Shown: positions 11,995 to 22,680 of the stretch, one piece after another
Layout of the letters: each line of letters starts with the position of its first letter
Position numbering within the stretch: position 1 is the stretch's first letter
Assembly (NCBI GenBank): GCA_030770545.1
Contig: CM061106.1
Span: forward strand, 2,816,001 to 2,880,000
DNA: 64,000 bases
DNA from: Macropodus opercularis
Taxonomy: Eukaryota > Chordata > Actinopteri > Anabantiformes > Osphronemidae
Reading direction: 5' to 3'
Translations under genes and position numbers: made by a program
The notes under the pieces: model-generated
What the model was told of the DNA's origin: nothing
What the model saw: only the letters and a program-made list of their open reading frames with translations
The model's database searches: none

Positions 11995-12180
11995 GGTATA
12001 TGTATATATATATAGAGAGAGTTAGGTTTAGTTTAGTTTAAAGGTTATAGATATATATATATGTATAGTTATGTTTAGTTTAGTTTAAAGGTTATGGTTA
12101 TATATAGTTATGTTTAGTTTAGTTTAAAGGTTATGGTTATATATAGTTATGTTTAGTTTAAAAGTTACAGTAATATATAT
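11995..12180. repeat. AT-rich tandem repeat of about 38 bp
   Basis: About four copies of a unit containing TATGTTTAGTTTAGTTTAAA and GGTTATGGTTATATATAG lie directly behind the HECT stop codon. The right arm keeps a shorter version (about 38640-38715), so copy number has changed since the duplication. Confidence 0.8.
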
Positions 12181-12221
12181 TATATATGAATGTTCTGTAT
12201 TTTATTGAAACAAGTTTGTGA

Positions 12222-12227
12222 AATAAA
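12222..12227 (+). terminator. Polyadenylation signal of the left HECT gene
   Basis: An AATAAA lies about 240 bp past the HECT stop. The same sequence is conserved in the inverted copy near 38570. Assignment is by position only. Confidence 0.5.
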
Positions 12228-12487
12228 TGTACATATTTTTCTTGTAACTGTTTCTGATCTGTCAGGCGTGATCAATGACACTGAGACCTTGAATGAATAA
12301 TCCAGAATATATGACTGAATTAAACCCTAATGATACATTCACATATAGTACAAAGGTGGCATCAAACTCAAAAGAGAAATTATAGATAAATTGGAAAAAG
12401 CAGTGCATGTGACCAGTATTTGTTACTGGAATCATGAAGATTGGTAGAAGTCATTTCACTTCTTACAGTGTGTATAAAGTCCTGGTC

Positions 12488-12584
12488 CACACTACACCAG
12501 TTGGTGGCGGTAATGCGTCATTCAGTTCATTGCCAACCGCAAGTCAATATGTAGAAGAAGTAAGCGCGGGGGGGGGGGGGGGGG
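12488..12584. repeat. Imperfect palindrome GGTGGCGGTAATG, possible element end, with poly-G
   Basis: CACCAGTTGGTGGCGGTAAT is followed by GTTCATTGCCAACCGC and AGAAGAAG, an imperfect palindrome that I recall as a widespread sequence in fish genomes. It is also present, inverted, at about 38248-38310. It lies exactly between the HECT gene and the integrase gene, where a transposon end would be expected. A run of about 17 G follows at 12568 in this arm only. Confidence 0.45.
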
Positions 12585-12639
12585 TCATCATCCAGAAGTT
12601 GACGATATGAAATTGCGTAGTCGTGAAACGTTTTTAAAA

Positions 12640-13190
12640 AGAAAATACCGTATTTTCAAAATTGTTCTCAAGAATCGTCCGTGCGCCTTATGTGTGACTG
12701 AGTCCAAAATCTGGAAACATGCTGGTAAGCATTGATGCTAAATGTTCCGGTTGATTGACTGTCACCATTTCCGCTGACTCAGGGATGTAACTCGTCTCTA
12801 CGATACTGGCATCGATAAACCGATAACGATGAACGATTAATAAAAATCTATGCACAGAGACCGGATGTTTTTTCCATCACCGTCCCTGTTAATCTGCGAC
12901 TTAATGTGCGTCCATCTCACCGCTCCCGTGTAAAAGCAGGTGAAGTAAATGAATTCGGAGCCTGCATCAATCCGGGAGGATTAACAAAGACTCCAACCGC
13001 TGGACATTGGTGGAAACAGTATGAAGTACAGTTGTGAGCGGGAGATGAGGACTTTGATGGATTTGTGGGAGAAGGTTGATTAAAACAATGTGAGAGTAAT
13101 GTTAAATAGTTGAACAAAGTTCTACTAAAATCAGTGTTTTGCTTCTGTTACCTTTTTTTCGTTGACCGTATTTCTTAGCATGTGCTAATA
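12640..13190. other. Arm-specific sequence upstream of the integrase gene
   Basis: Homology to the right arm is lost at about 12650 and resumes at about 13200. The segment holds CCGTATTTTC and GTGCGCCTTATG blocks and a GATAAACCGATAACGATGAA block that look like decayed MITE sequence. No coding frame is convincing. Confidence 0.4.
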
Positions 13191-13199
13191 TCCTACACT

Positions 13200-13323
13200 C
13201 ATGTTGTGAGCGATTCGCGGTGAAACTCCATATAAGGATCTGACTCCACCCTGATTTCCACAGCCAGGTTTATTTACGGCGGCCACCATTTTGTGTTCAG
13301 TGGTCGGCAAGAGAAGCTTTGCA
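13200..13323 (+). promoter_or_regulatory. Probable promoter/5' UTR of the integrase gene
   Basis: The stretch holds CCATATAAGG about 90 bp before the ATG and a GCGGCCACCATTTTGTG block resembling a YY1 site (GCCGCCATTTTG). It is strongly conserved in the inverted arm at about 37800-37930, which also has the CATTTTGTG core, although that arm lost the rest of the gene. Conservation plus position supports a regulatory role; the transcription start is not known. Confidence 0.5.
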
Positions 13324-15592
13324 ATGTCTCGGAGGTCGTTGATTATACGCTGTAAGCACATTTTAAACGAGTGCACTCGTCGTCTCTTGGAGGATGAAGT
13401 TACGTCTGAGGTTTTTCAGTCGATATTAAGAAGGTATGAATTGAGAACTTACAAACCGTAAACCGAAAAATTCACTGAAAATGTTGAAAGCAGTCGATTG
13501 AGGTAAGCGCAGAAATGGCTGCTGTGTTTGGGGAGTTATGTCGGAAAATGTGCTTATGCACAACACATTCCATCACATGCTTAGACGCATTTCTCTGCTT
13601 AAGATTAGATACTGTGCAAAGGAGCCTCCAGTGGGCGAGGGGGAGGCTGATTAACGTACGAGCCGCTGATGAACTTCTACGTGACCTATCTGACTACATT
13701 CAAGAGGTGGAAACATCATGTCAGTCTGTAATACAAGGTCAGTGAACGCTGGTGTGTAATGTTGTTGGAATCGAGGGTCGCTAAGACTGTATTTAATTAG
13801 TTGAAAATGAGGACTAGAACGCAAACAAACTTTTTTGTTCCTCTGGCTGTGCTAACTTTAGCCTCGTCTAGCAACTCTTATTTTGTAATACCACGTAAAA
13901 CTAATGTCATGCTCTTGTCTGAGATGTTGAAATAAACAAGCAGGCAATGCTTTGTTATTTCACAGTTTACTGCTAAAGCATAATGCAATATTGTGGACGA
14001 CATGCAGTATGAATCGTTTAACAATATAGGATTTCTGTACTTGCACTGCCACCTGGTGGCACTTTAACGCCAGCTTACATTTCATGTTAACTTGCACTTT
14101 CAGTGTCTAGATGCAAGAATAGAACTTATCTTGACAACCTTTACAAGGTTTAAGGTTTAACACTACATAGAAACTACCTAGAAAACTTAACCATTCCCAC
14201 CTGAGCAAGCGATTTATTTGAAAACCCATTCAAATAAATTGTAATTAATTTTAATAATTAAATTTTAACCACAGTGGAGAGGAACAAAGAAGAATTATTG
14301 CATATTTGTTAACTTTGAGTTTTTGTTGTTGCAGCTAATCATGGATATCAGACACCGTTGGTTTGGAGGGAAGGCAGAGGTCGACCTCACTATTCAATCA
14401 CTGCGGAACAGCTGTCTTTCCTGAGATCAGTTGGCTTTACTGCATCTGAAATGGCAAATATTCTAAATGTGTCTTTGCCAACAGTGAACCGCCGTTTGAG
14501 GTGAATGGTCCTTTAATGTCGCTATGTTGGTCTTTAATGTTATTTCATATAAGTGCTAGTATTTGTTTTAAATCTGTTCATATAGTAATTAAATATTTCT
14601 TGTTTGTGATTTATATGGACATTATGTAACCATAGTGCAACAGCATAATAGACAGATTGTTTGTTTTTGCTACTTTCAGAAAATTCAACTTGAGCAGTTC
14701 ATCTGTGTACTCAAATATGCAAGATACTGACCTGAATGACATTGTCAAAGACATTGTGGGTGGCAACGACCTGATTGGTCCTGAGTCGGTAAGAGCATCG
14801 TTAAGATCCAGAGGGCTTCGTGTGCAACGTAGAAGGATTCGCGCAAGCATGCTCAGAATTAATCCAGGAGCAGCTGCACTTCGAGCCCTGTTGCATAGAC
14901 CTCAGAGATGGGTCTATCATGTGGCAGGTCCAAATAGTTTGTGGCACATAGATGGAAATCACAAGCTCGTCAGGTATTGTTTGTTGCAGCATGGTTTCAT
15001 TCTATTACAAAAATATGTTTGACATATCTTACAAAAAGCAGTGTCCTTGTATAACTCTTGTCTATTTTATCTGTTTGATTTTAGGTGGAGAATAGTAATT
15101 CATGGAGGAATTGATGGATACAGTCGCGTTGTGGTCTTCCTGTTGATGAACGTTTTTAGAGGTCTTCGGCGAGGTAGTGTTCTCCAAGGACGAAGTGTTC
15201 ACAATCAAAGGATTGCGAGACTCTGGTGTGATCTTTGGCGTGGACTAACAAATGTTTATTATTCTTTATTTTACTATCTGGAAAGGGAGGGCATCATTGA
15301 TGTTGACAATGAAGTACACCTCTGGGCTCTACACTATGTGTATCTTCCAAGGATAAACCGAGATTTATCAGACTTCCGGAGGCAGTGGAACAACCATGGT
15401 TTGAGAACGGAGAGACACATGACCCCACTACAGTTGTTTATTAGAGGCTGTCTTGAACAACAGGGTAGACGTTCTACAGCTATGCAGGACATCTTTGCTG
15501 CTCCTGGTCCACATCCCGCTGCTGCTCCTGGTTCTAATGAATTGGCATTGTTGGTAGACTGGCCATCCACTGTACATACCATATCCTTGTAA
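13324..15592 (+). CDS. DDE integrase-like transposase with a shortened catalytic core
   Basis: Five exons splice in frame to 403 residues: 13324-13433, 13604-13737, 14335-14500, 14680-14973 and 15085-15592 (stop TAA). The start is the ATG in CAATGTCTCGG, followed by MSRRSLIIRCKHIL. Exon 3 gives a helix-turn-helix-like segment (SFLRSVGFTASEMANILNVS). The rve-type core starts with WHIDGNHKLVR at the exon 4/5 junction, HGGIDGYSRVVVFL in exon 5 and VHNQRIARLWCDLW. As I recall related fish proteins, about 35-40 residues with the second acidic motif lie between VVFL and HNQRI; only about 19 are present here (bases 15145-15200). The protein is therefore probably inactive in strand transfer although every frame is open. 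It would cut and join DNA ends for a transposon. The start of exon 1 and the promoter are repeated inverted at 37754-37930. Confidence 0.8.
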
Positions 15593-17140
15593 AGCACATA
15601 AAATACAAAATAAACCATTCAGGAGTGACCATCACGCTTATTTCTGTTGGTGTAAAATTGCAAACATGTATACCGCCATCTGCTGCCCAAAAGATTTTAT
15701 TCTTTTGCCTTGTACTTTGAAGAGGTTTTAACTACCGAGCGAGTTACAATCTCCCCTCCTGCTGCACGCAGCACACACCACTCCACCACTGGCCAAGGAA
15801 ATTGTGTGAGGAGCCTTTGGTAGCAACTGTAATGACGATCGCGATGATTACGTATAGTGCGAAGCACTGGTTATTTCGGGGAGTAATCGGGACGATCCAT
15901 TTTCTATTACTTTGGACTGTTCTAGTTCATCGGCGATTGAATCGAGTCACTTTGAATTTATTGGTGGAGAAAAACAAGGGCGGAGAATATTAGCATGGGA
16001 GCTAAGCGACACTTTTTACGCCGTCCCGCGAGACCGAAAGCGGCGCAAAAAACGCCGCTGTGAACAGCTCGGAGTTTTACAGCAGAGCATTAAAAGCGAT
16101 GGAAGCTACTTTCTGTTTTCATAATGTTAGATCTGCTCTAATTATACATTACTGCAAAAATAAATATGAATACACACGACAAAGCTGTCACCTCACAAAG
16201 AACTTTTACTGCATGGTTTATGATTTATTAGCAATTAAATATGGAATTTCATACTGAAAATACAGTATAAGTTGTCAAAACTTGATGCTGAATAAATTGA
16301 CTTTCATGCATAATGCCAGGGCCAGACTTTCACACTTTACAACCAGTTTTGTTGTAAGGTGTTTAATTTGTGCATCCTATTATGTATCCTTGCACCCCAA
16401 AAATTTTTTTTAAAAATCCTTGCGCTCCAGGATTTCGCCAGCAGTGTTTTTCCATTGACAAGTTTGTCGTCGTTTTTCAGAGGTCAGAAAGATTAACATT
16501 TACAAATGACTTTCCTTTCTACAAATGTATTTCCTTTTTAATTACTCTATGTTGTTTTCTTCAGTTGTGGTTTGTATTTGTCAGCTGCGTTTCATAGAAC
16601 TACTGTTACTTGCTAATTGACATACAACAAACGTTTGATTATTAATAACATAACATATGTATAACATATGTATGCCGTAAACACCACCAAAAGATTGTAA
16701 ACGAATAAAACGCTGCAACGCGTAACAAAGCCCATAACGACTATTTAAAAAGTCGTCAGTTTATTTTGACTGTTGCTTTGTTTGCCGTAAATGGGTCGCA
16801 ACTGAAGCCGTAGGCCCATATTGTTATGCTAATTATATAAATATCGTACGCTTTAACAATACTATTAACTTACAATGACTTATGAGTAGTTATTACTTTA
16901 ATGACTTTCTAACAACTTGTCAACAGCGTTGACATAAAACTAAGTGGCTTAAAATGTAACAAGTTTTCTATTATTTACCTTTTCTCTTTAGAGTCTATGT
17001 TTTCTCTGCCTTTGGAAAGGTATGTTCCATTTCTTCATCACTATTTTCATACATAGTCTGTCGCTTTCAAACCTTTTATTTTGTGAACAGTTACATAAAA
17101 GTTGACAATGTAAATAACATGGACTTTGTTTTTGTAATAG
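15593..17140. other. Region between integrase and transposase-like genes
   Basis: AATAAA lies at about 15610, a likely end for the integrase transcript. A GC-richer part (15830-16110) is open from 15858 to 16124 and encodes a run of basic residues (DRKRRKKRRC), but nothing I recognise; it could be a first exon or promoter of the next gene. A small segment at about 16992-17018 between CTTTAG and GTATGT could be a short exon. GCTCCAGGATTTCGCC at about 16426 resembles the end of the hAT MITE at 34242. Confidence 0.35.
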
Positions 17141-20100
17141 GCTAGAAAACATATCCACACCATTGTCGATATACTCTCAGCAGTCAGAGATGTTCAAGCC
17201 TCCAAAAACCTTCAAAGTGAAGATATAAATGATGGTTTTTGGGTTGAGGTGTGCCAACATTTGGCGATCACTAATTTAAAAATCCACAGAAAAAGGCTCA
17301 GACAAGCCTGTATTCAGCACATGAAGGTAATGATTTTCAATGAGCCATCAGTGTCAACATGTTTCACATCATTCGGCAGAAAATGTAAATACATGTTATG
17401 ACCTTTAGGACAATATTGGGAGAGGTGCTGAATCTGAACGTGTTGCAGGGAGCCAGGTCAGACTAATGGAGCGGGGTCAGCTCAAGCTGGACTTGATGCA
17501 GGGAGCAACTGCGATCAGCACAACAGAGTGAGTCCATTCTCTCCCATTTAAAAAAACTTTATAAGAAAACTTAATTATGGGTTGATAATTCAATCTATTG
17601 GCATCCACCACACTGCTGCTCATAATTTTATTTTTTGATTTTATTCTGTCAACATTGTATGATTACATTTAGATTTCAAAATTGGTCAGATATCTTCAAA
17701 GTTAGGTAATGTGGTAATGCAGCTTGTTTTAGACTTGATATTCCTGCATGTATACCGGTAAAAAAAAAAATTTGACCAAAATTATTGTTGAGTGATGTTT
17801 GTGTCCTTTAACATTTGTCTTTTGTCTTTTTGTTGTCTTTTTAAATTACTAGGACATAGGATCAGTTGGTACTTCAACATCATCGTCATCCTTAAATGAA
17901 AATGATGATCATGATCAATTTTTTAGTCATTCAGTGCCACAAAAACCTTGTTTTTTTTTATTCCTGAAGATGACTGGAAGAACTTAAGGAAGAAACAGCA
18001 CTCAACAGTCATTGCCAAAGGAATACGCAGTGTACACCCATTTTGCAGTATTGCATTCAAACGGCATAGTGTGAAAGCAAGTGTGTCGAGAAGAACTGGC
18101 CCTCTGTTTTCTTGCTCTGGATATTGTCGTTTTGAAGAGTGTCCCGTTGAAGTCTCAGTCAAAGTTTATGATGAGTCGTCCCTAAAGGCTACAGTGACTT
18201 TTACGGGAGATAAAGTGTGGCACAGCTGCAAAGAATTGCGAAGACGACCTGTACGTGCAGATGACAGAGCTACAATGGCAGATGCCCTCGCCACAAAATT
18301 AACACGTAGCCTGTATTTGAAAAATTTAGGGAAGTTGGATGAGACTGTGGTAGATTCAGGTTGTAGGGACCAGGTTCCAACTACTGAAACAATGAAAACC
18401 TTGTCCTGGAATAAAAAAAAACAAAACAGGAGGCATAGCAATGACTTATTAAGCTTCCAAATAATGCACGAAGAGCAGGGGTCCCAGGATGCCATAATAC
18501 AAAAAATCTTAATGCATCCGAAAGGAGTAATGCTCTGGTCCAGACAGATTCTCAGTTTGTTTTACCAGAGGTGTAGGGATGACATTGTTTATCTGGATGC
18601 TACTGGGAGCATTATTCAGAAACAAAAGGGTCGTAGTGCACCGTCCTTCACAAGGTTCATCCCCTGTGCCCGTAGCGACATATGTCACCAACGACCACAC
18701 GACTGCTCTGTGTCATTTTTCCTGGCCTCATTTGTGACAGACTTAATAAGAGAAAAAGGACAGAAAATAAAGTCAAGACCAGTGATGTTTATTTGTGATG
18801 GCTCCATCGTTTTGTTGCAGTCACTGTCTTCTTCTTCTGTGGACTCACACTTCAGGAGTTGTTGGAGATACTACAGTATCGTGACAGGACAAGCCCAGGA
18901 AGATTCACTGTGGCTTCCAATTTTGCATCGCTGTTTGAGCCATGTCATGAAAAATGCTAAGGAGCTTTTCAAACAACAGTAAGTGTTTGTGGTCTCTTCA
19001 TAAAGTTAGAACTTATTGGTTCTTCCTATGGTCGATGTGACACTAACTTCATTATGTTTGCAGTGCCCCTAAACGTTACCATCTGGCAAAGCAAACCTTT
19101 GGTGCTATGACGCAGGCAACTACGATGGAAGAGCTTGACGAAGTTGTCGTCAGTGCTGCTGTTGTCTTCTCCGGTTCCCACAGTGGCAAAAACCTTCAAG
19201 TAATAATGTCACAAGATGGAAAATGTGACATTGAAGAGTCATCCATTGTGGAGCAGGACTTTTGCGTATGTTCTAAATACTATGCTTTTTTATTCAGAAT
19301 TGCATATATGACTTAATTATAATCTATTAACTCTATAAAATGTCCTTGTATCTTGTGCAAATGATGCATGTACTTTTTATTTTTCTGAATAGAACGACGT
19401 GGGACCAACACACTTCAAGTATCACTTTGAGCAAATGATTCATAGGGAGGAGGGAGACAAAGACGCCCAATATCTATCTAAGTCCAACATTCATCCCCAC
19501 ATTGACCAAGTACTTCCTACCACACGCTGCTTTGTGGACTGGCCTACTCCTGGGTAAGTTGACCTTTTTGAGATATGCTGTTTATCTTAGTCCTTTAGGG
19601 AAAGGAAATTTAAATATGTCTAATAGGTGATCTTGGACGTCATGGAACTGGGCCAGTCTATCAAAGATTTACACAGAAGTTCAACATAGCAGCTCGGAAA
19701 ACAACACAAGTAACGTTATTTCTAAAATATTAAGTATTGTTCTTAATCTAGTTTAATGTTATTTAAAGAAAGGCAAGAAATTTAACTTTCCTTCAATTAT
19801 AATCTTTATAGAATTACTCGCAAGACAACCAGACACAAGGGATCATGGAGAAGAGCCAGTGGGACCTGAAGAGGATCCGTTTTCAAAGACGGCGATTAAC
19901 AAGACTGGATGACTTTGTGGCGACATATAAAATGACTCTGAATGGTCTTTTAAGAGAGTTCAGAGATTCATTTAAAGGGAAGCACAGGGTACATTATGCT
20001 TTGAAGTTATTTAGAGATAGAATTATATAAAGATAGATACTTAAAGAATACTATATTTCTTAATTAATTAATAGATAAAACTGTTACAATTTATATCTTT

Positions 20101-20790
20101 AAATGGGACAGAGAAAATTATGACTGATTGATTGATATGACTGATTATGACTTTAAAATGTGTGTTTGCTGTGAGTATACACAAAATCCATACCATAATA
20201 TAACAGACCTCAAACTTCACAGTACAGTTTCTAGAAAGGGATGCTTCTAGAGGCTATGCCAAAACAAAACTGTATGAAAATTTCATCTATTCGCATTAAT
20301 TTCATAGCGACATGACAGATGAGGAGAGATGGAAACAAAGGAGACAGAAGAAGCGAGGCGTCAACGTGAGGCCTTTAGTGAAACCCTTTGTTCAGCGAAA
20401 GATTAAGGTACGTTTTTCATTATTTTTGTAGGTTATTAAATTTAACTTCAAGTTTCCTGACAGTTTCTTTTGTTTTCTAACACACATTACTTTATTTCTT
20501 CAGAGCTCAGAGAAAAACATACAGACGGAGACACTAACCAAAACAGAGGAAGAAGAAGTTAATCAAACTGATAACAATGAACAGGTACATTTCAGTAATT
20601 ACAAAAGCTCTGATTCACCAGTACAGAAAACGAACTTCAGCCTTTTGGGGAGACCGGCAATAATTAAATAATTCCATAATTCATAATATTTGCATAACTA
20701 ACAGTTTTGTCCTTTGTAGTGTCCACAAGATGTGTCATCTTCAGACGTTGCTTTGCCACCTGATGCAGAAGATGCTGCATCTCAGGTGTA
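17141..20790 (+). pseudogene. Transposase-like multi-exon gene, RNase-H-like core
   Basis: Exons that can be supported: 17141-17326 (62 codons, ARKHIHTIVDILSAV), 17409-17527, about 17853-18978, 19064-19265, 19393-19553, about 19627-19710, 19812-19988, 20308-20407, 20503-20583 and 20720-20790. The large exon has an N-terminal part with Cys/His-rich sequence (CSGYCRFEECPVEV and WHSC) and then DIVYLDATGSII (Asp codon 18596) and VMFICDGSIVLL (Asp codon 18797), which look like the first two acidic residues of an RNase-H-fold transposase. Later exons add EKSQWDLKRIRFQRRRLTRL and acidic tails. I cannot name the superfamily; Mutator-like is one option. Frame breaks occur at the 17527/17853 junction, in a T9 run at about 17949 and at 19553/19627. 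The neighbouring Ulp1-like exons may belong to the same element. Confidence 0.6.
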
Positions 20791-21284
20791 GCATCCAGTC
20801 AGAAAATTCAGCGCTTTACTGGTGGTCTGATGATCCTTTATTTCTTTGTCCACAAACCAACGTAAGAGCTGGACAGTAAAGACATGAACAGTAAGTGAAC
20901 ATTGTGCTGCGCCGGTAAGTGTGCCATGTATCAAACTTAATTTAGGCTAACGTTAGCATCACATTGAACACAGTGAATACTTGTAACGAACCTTGCTACC
21001 TCTTCCAACCGGAGCTTTGACAAAGTAACCGTTATTAATCAGTCTTAATTCTTTCGCACGTTCCCTGCACAGCCTCACTTCTGGCATATTTTCCCTCCTT
21101 GGCTGACGTGTCTCCTCTTCCGTGCTGACGCCCATTCAAAATTAAAGTCTTTGACCTAACAAACTAAATACATAAACAACGCACAATGCATTGTAATCTG
21201 TGCAGACATTACATCAGGTGAGGTCTATGTTCAATGTGTGTGTGTGTGTTTTGTTATTTTAACAAAAACCTTTTTTGCCTCGAG

Positions 21285-21985
21285 CTGTTATTACTGTGGA
21301 ATAAAAAGGACACAGAAGCGGTTGTGTCAGTGGTGCCCTCTCAAATTAGGGGCCACAGCTTCATCATCCACCACAGTGAGCTGAGATCCCTTCGGCCACA
21401 TCAGTGGCTCACAGGAGAGGTACAGTACGTTACAGTAATGGCAGAACTGTATTGAAAAATTATATTCTGCATAAAAATTTTATGTAATGACCCTTTTCTT
21501 ATACTCTTAGATCATAGAGTGCTGCTTTCATCTCGCTGCAAATAAACTTCATCTGGAAAGTGCAATGTACATTCTGAACCATTATACTGCCGCAGCGAGA
21601 AGAAGTTAGGAGGCAGGGTCTGTCAAAGGTCAAGGCTGTTTTTCAGTTCATTTTCCAGTTCATTATGTATTGTATGTTATGAAAGATCTCACAATATGAG
21701 CCCTGAATCCTAAATGTGATGTCTGTCAATGTATGTTTATGTTGCAGATTGACTTTGACAACTACAGGGCCATTGTGTCTTTTGTTAATATTGATAATGT
21801 ACACTGGACGTTCTTGGTGAGTACTATGAGTGTTCATTCATAATTACCTTCTGTTCATTTTTAAAAATCCTATGCCTGAATATTTTCTCTTTTATAATAA
21901 TAGTATATTGATGCCGTCCAAAGTAAGGTGTATCGGGTGGATCCGGCAAAAAGTGAGTCCGAACAGGCCGCTAAACGAATGTAGT
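21285..21985 (+). pseudogene. Ulp1/C48 SUMO-protease-like domain, 3' truncated
   Basis: Four exon-like pieces carry the N-terminal half of a C48 peptidase: to 21419 (HHSELRSLRPHQWLTGE), 21512-about 21605 (IIECCFHLAANK), 21749-21818 (IVSFVNIDNVHWTFL) and 21904 onward (YIDAVQSKVYRVDP). His of VHW (21802-21804) and Asp of YIDA (21910-21912) fit the catalytic His and Asp. The Gln and nucleophilic Cys part (usually a DCG motif) is missing: homology stops near 21985 and AT-rich sequence follows. Family members remove SUMO or related tags and are known passengers of DNA transposons. The order and strand continue the transposase-like gene, so a shared transcript is possible. Confidence 0.6.
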
Positions 21986-21989
21986 AAAT

Positions 21990-22319
21990 AATATATATAT
22001 ATATACTGTAATATATTAGAGAGAAATAGTTACATCCTTTCATCAAATTAATTCTGACAGTTCTAGGTGAAAGGTCACAGCTTCTGATTGGTCGATCCTT
22101 ATCTAAGCCCCTCCCTAAACACGCCCCTAATATGATATGATATTTATGAAATTATTATGAGATTATTAATAAAAAAATCAGAAAAGGGGGGTTCATTTAT
22201 TGTGTAATAGGATTTTTTATTATTATGATGTTAGAATGGTGTTTCTGAGGATTGTTGGTTGTTTTATTCACTTCAGGGTTTATGGTGCAGGTGCTGCTGT
22301 ACCTTCGATGGGGCTGTAG

Positions 22320-22356
<37 letters not shown>

Positions 22357-22680
22357 CGTGACAGAGGTTGTGTGGGGAGACTGTTTGTAACAAGTGCTTG
22401 GTAAAAAGCCTGCGCTTCTAGACAGCAAACAGGGAATGAGGTTGAAAAAGAAAGTTCTTTAGCGAAGATTATGTGCGGAGGTAAAAAATAAAACAATGTT
22501 GACTTACTAGTTTTGTAAATGGTAACAGTTTTCTACCTTAAACAACTAAAATTAAAAAACCTCACATACAGCAAAACATTGTGTGTGTCCTACGTGCTAC
22601 AATTCTCAAAGGAAACAAAACAGAACTTAAAACAAACTCGAAGTTAAATTAAACTGAGACATAGTGTGAAACTAAGCGTT
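21990..22680. other. Non-coding stretch with a GT microsatellite
   Basis: It contains a TATATA run, a possible old repeat with CTTCTGATTGGTCGATCC, and a (GT)n microsatellite at 22324-22354. Nothing coding is supported. Confidence 0.5.

Noticed and set aside
13185..13376. - strand frame MHSFKMCLQRIINDLRD, matched by a + strand frame at 37722-38027
   Set aside because: It is antisense to the promoter and exon 1 of the integrase gene; conservation is explained by the inverted duplication.
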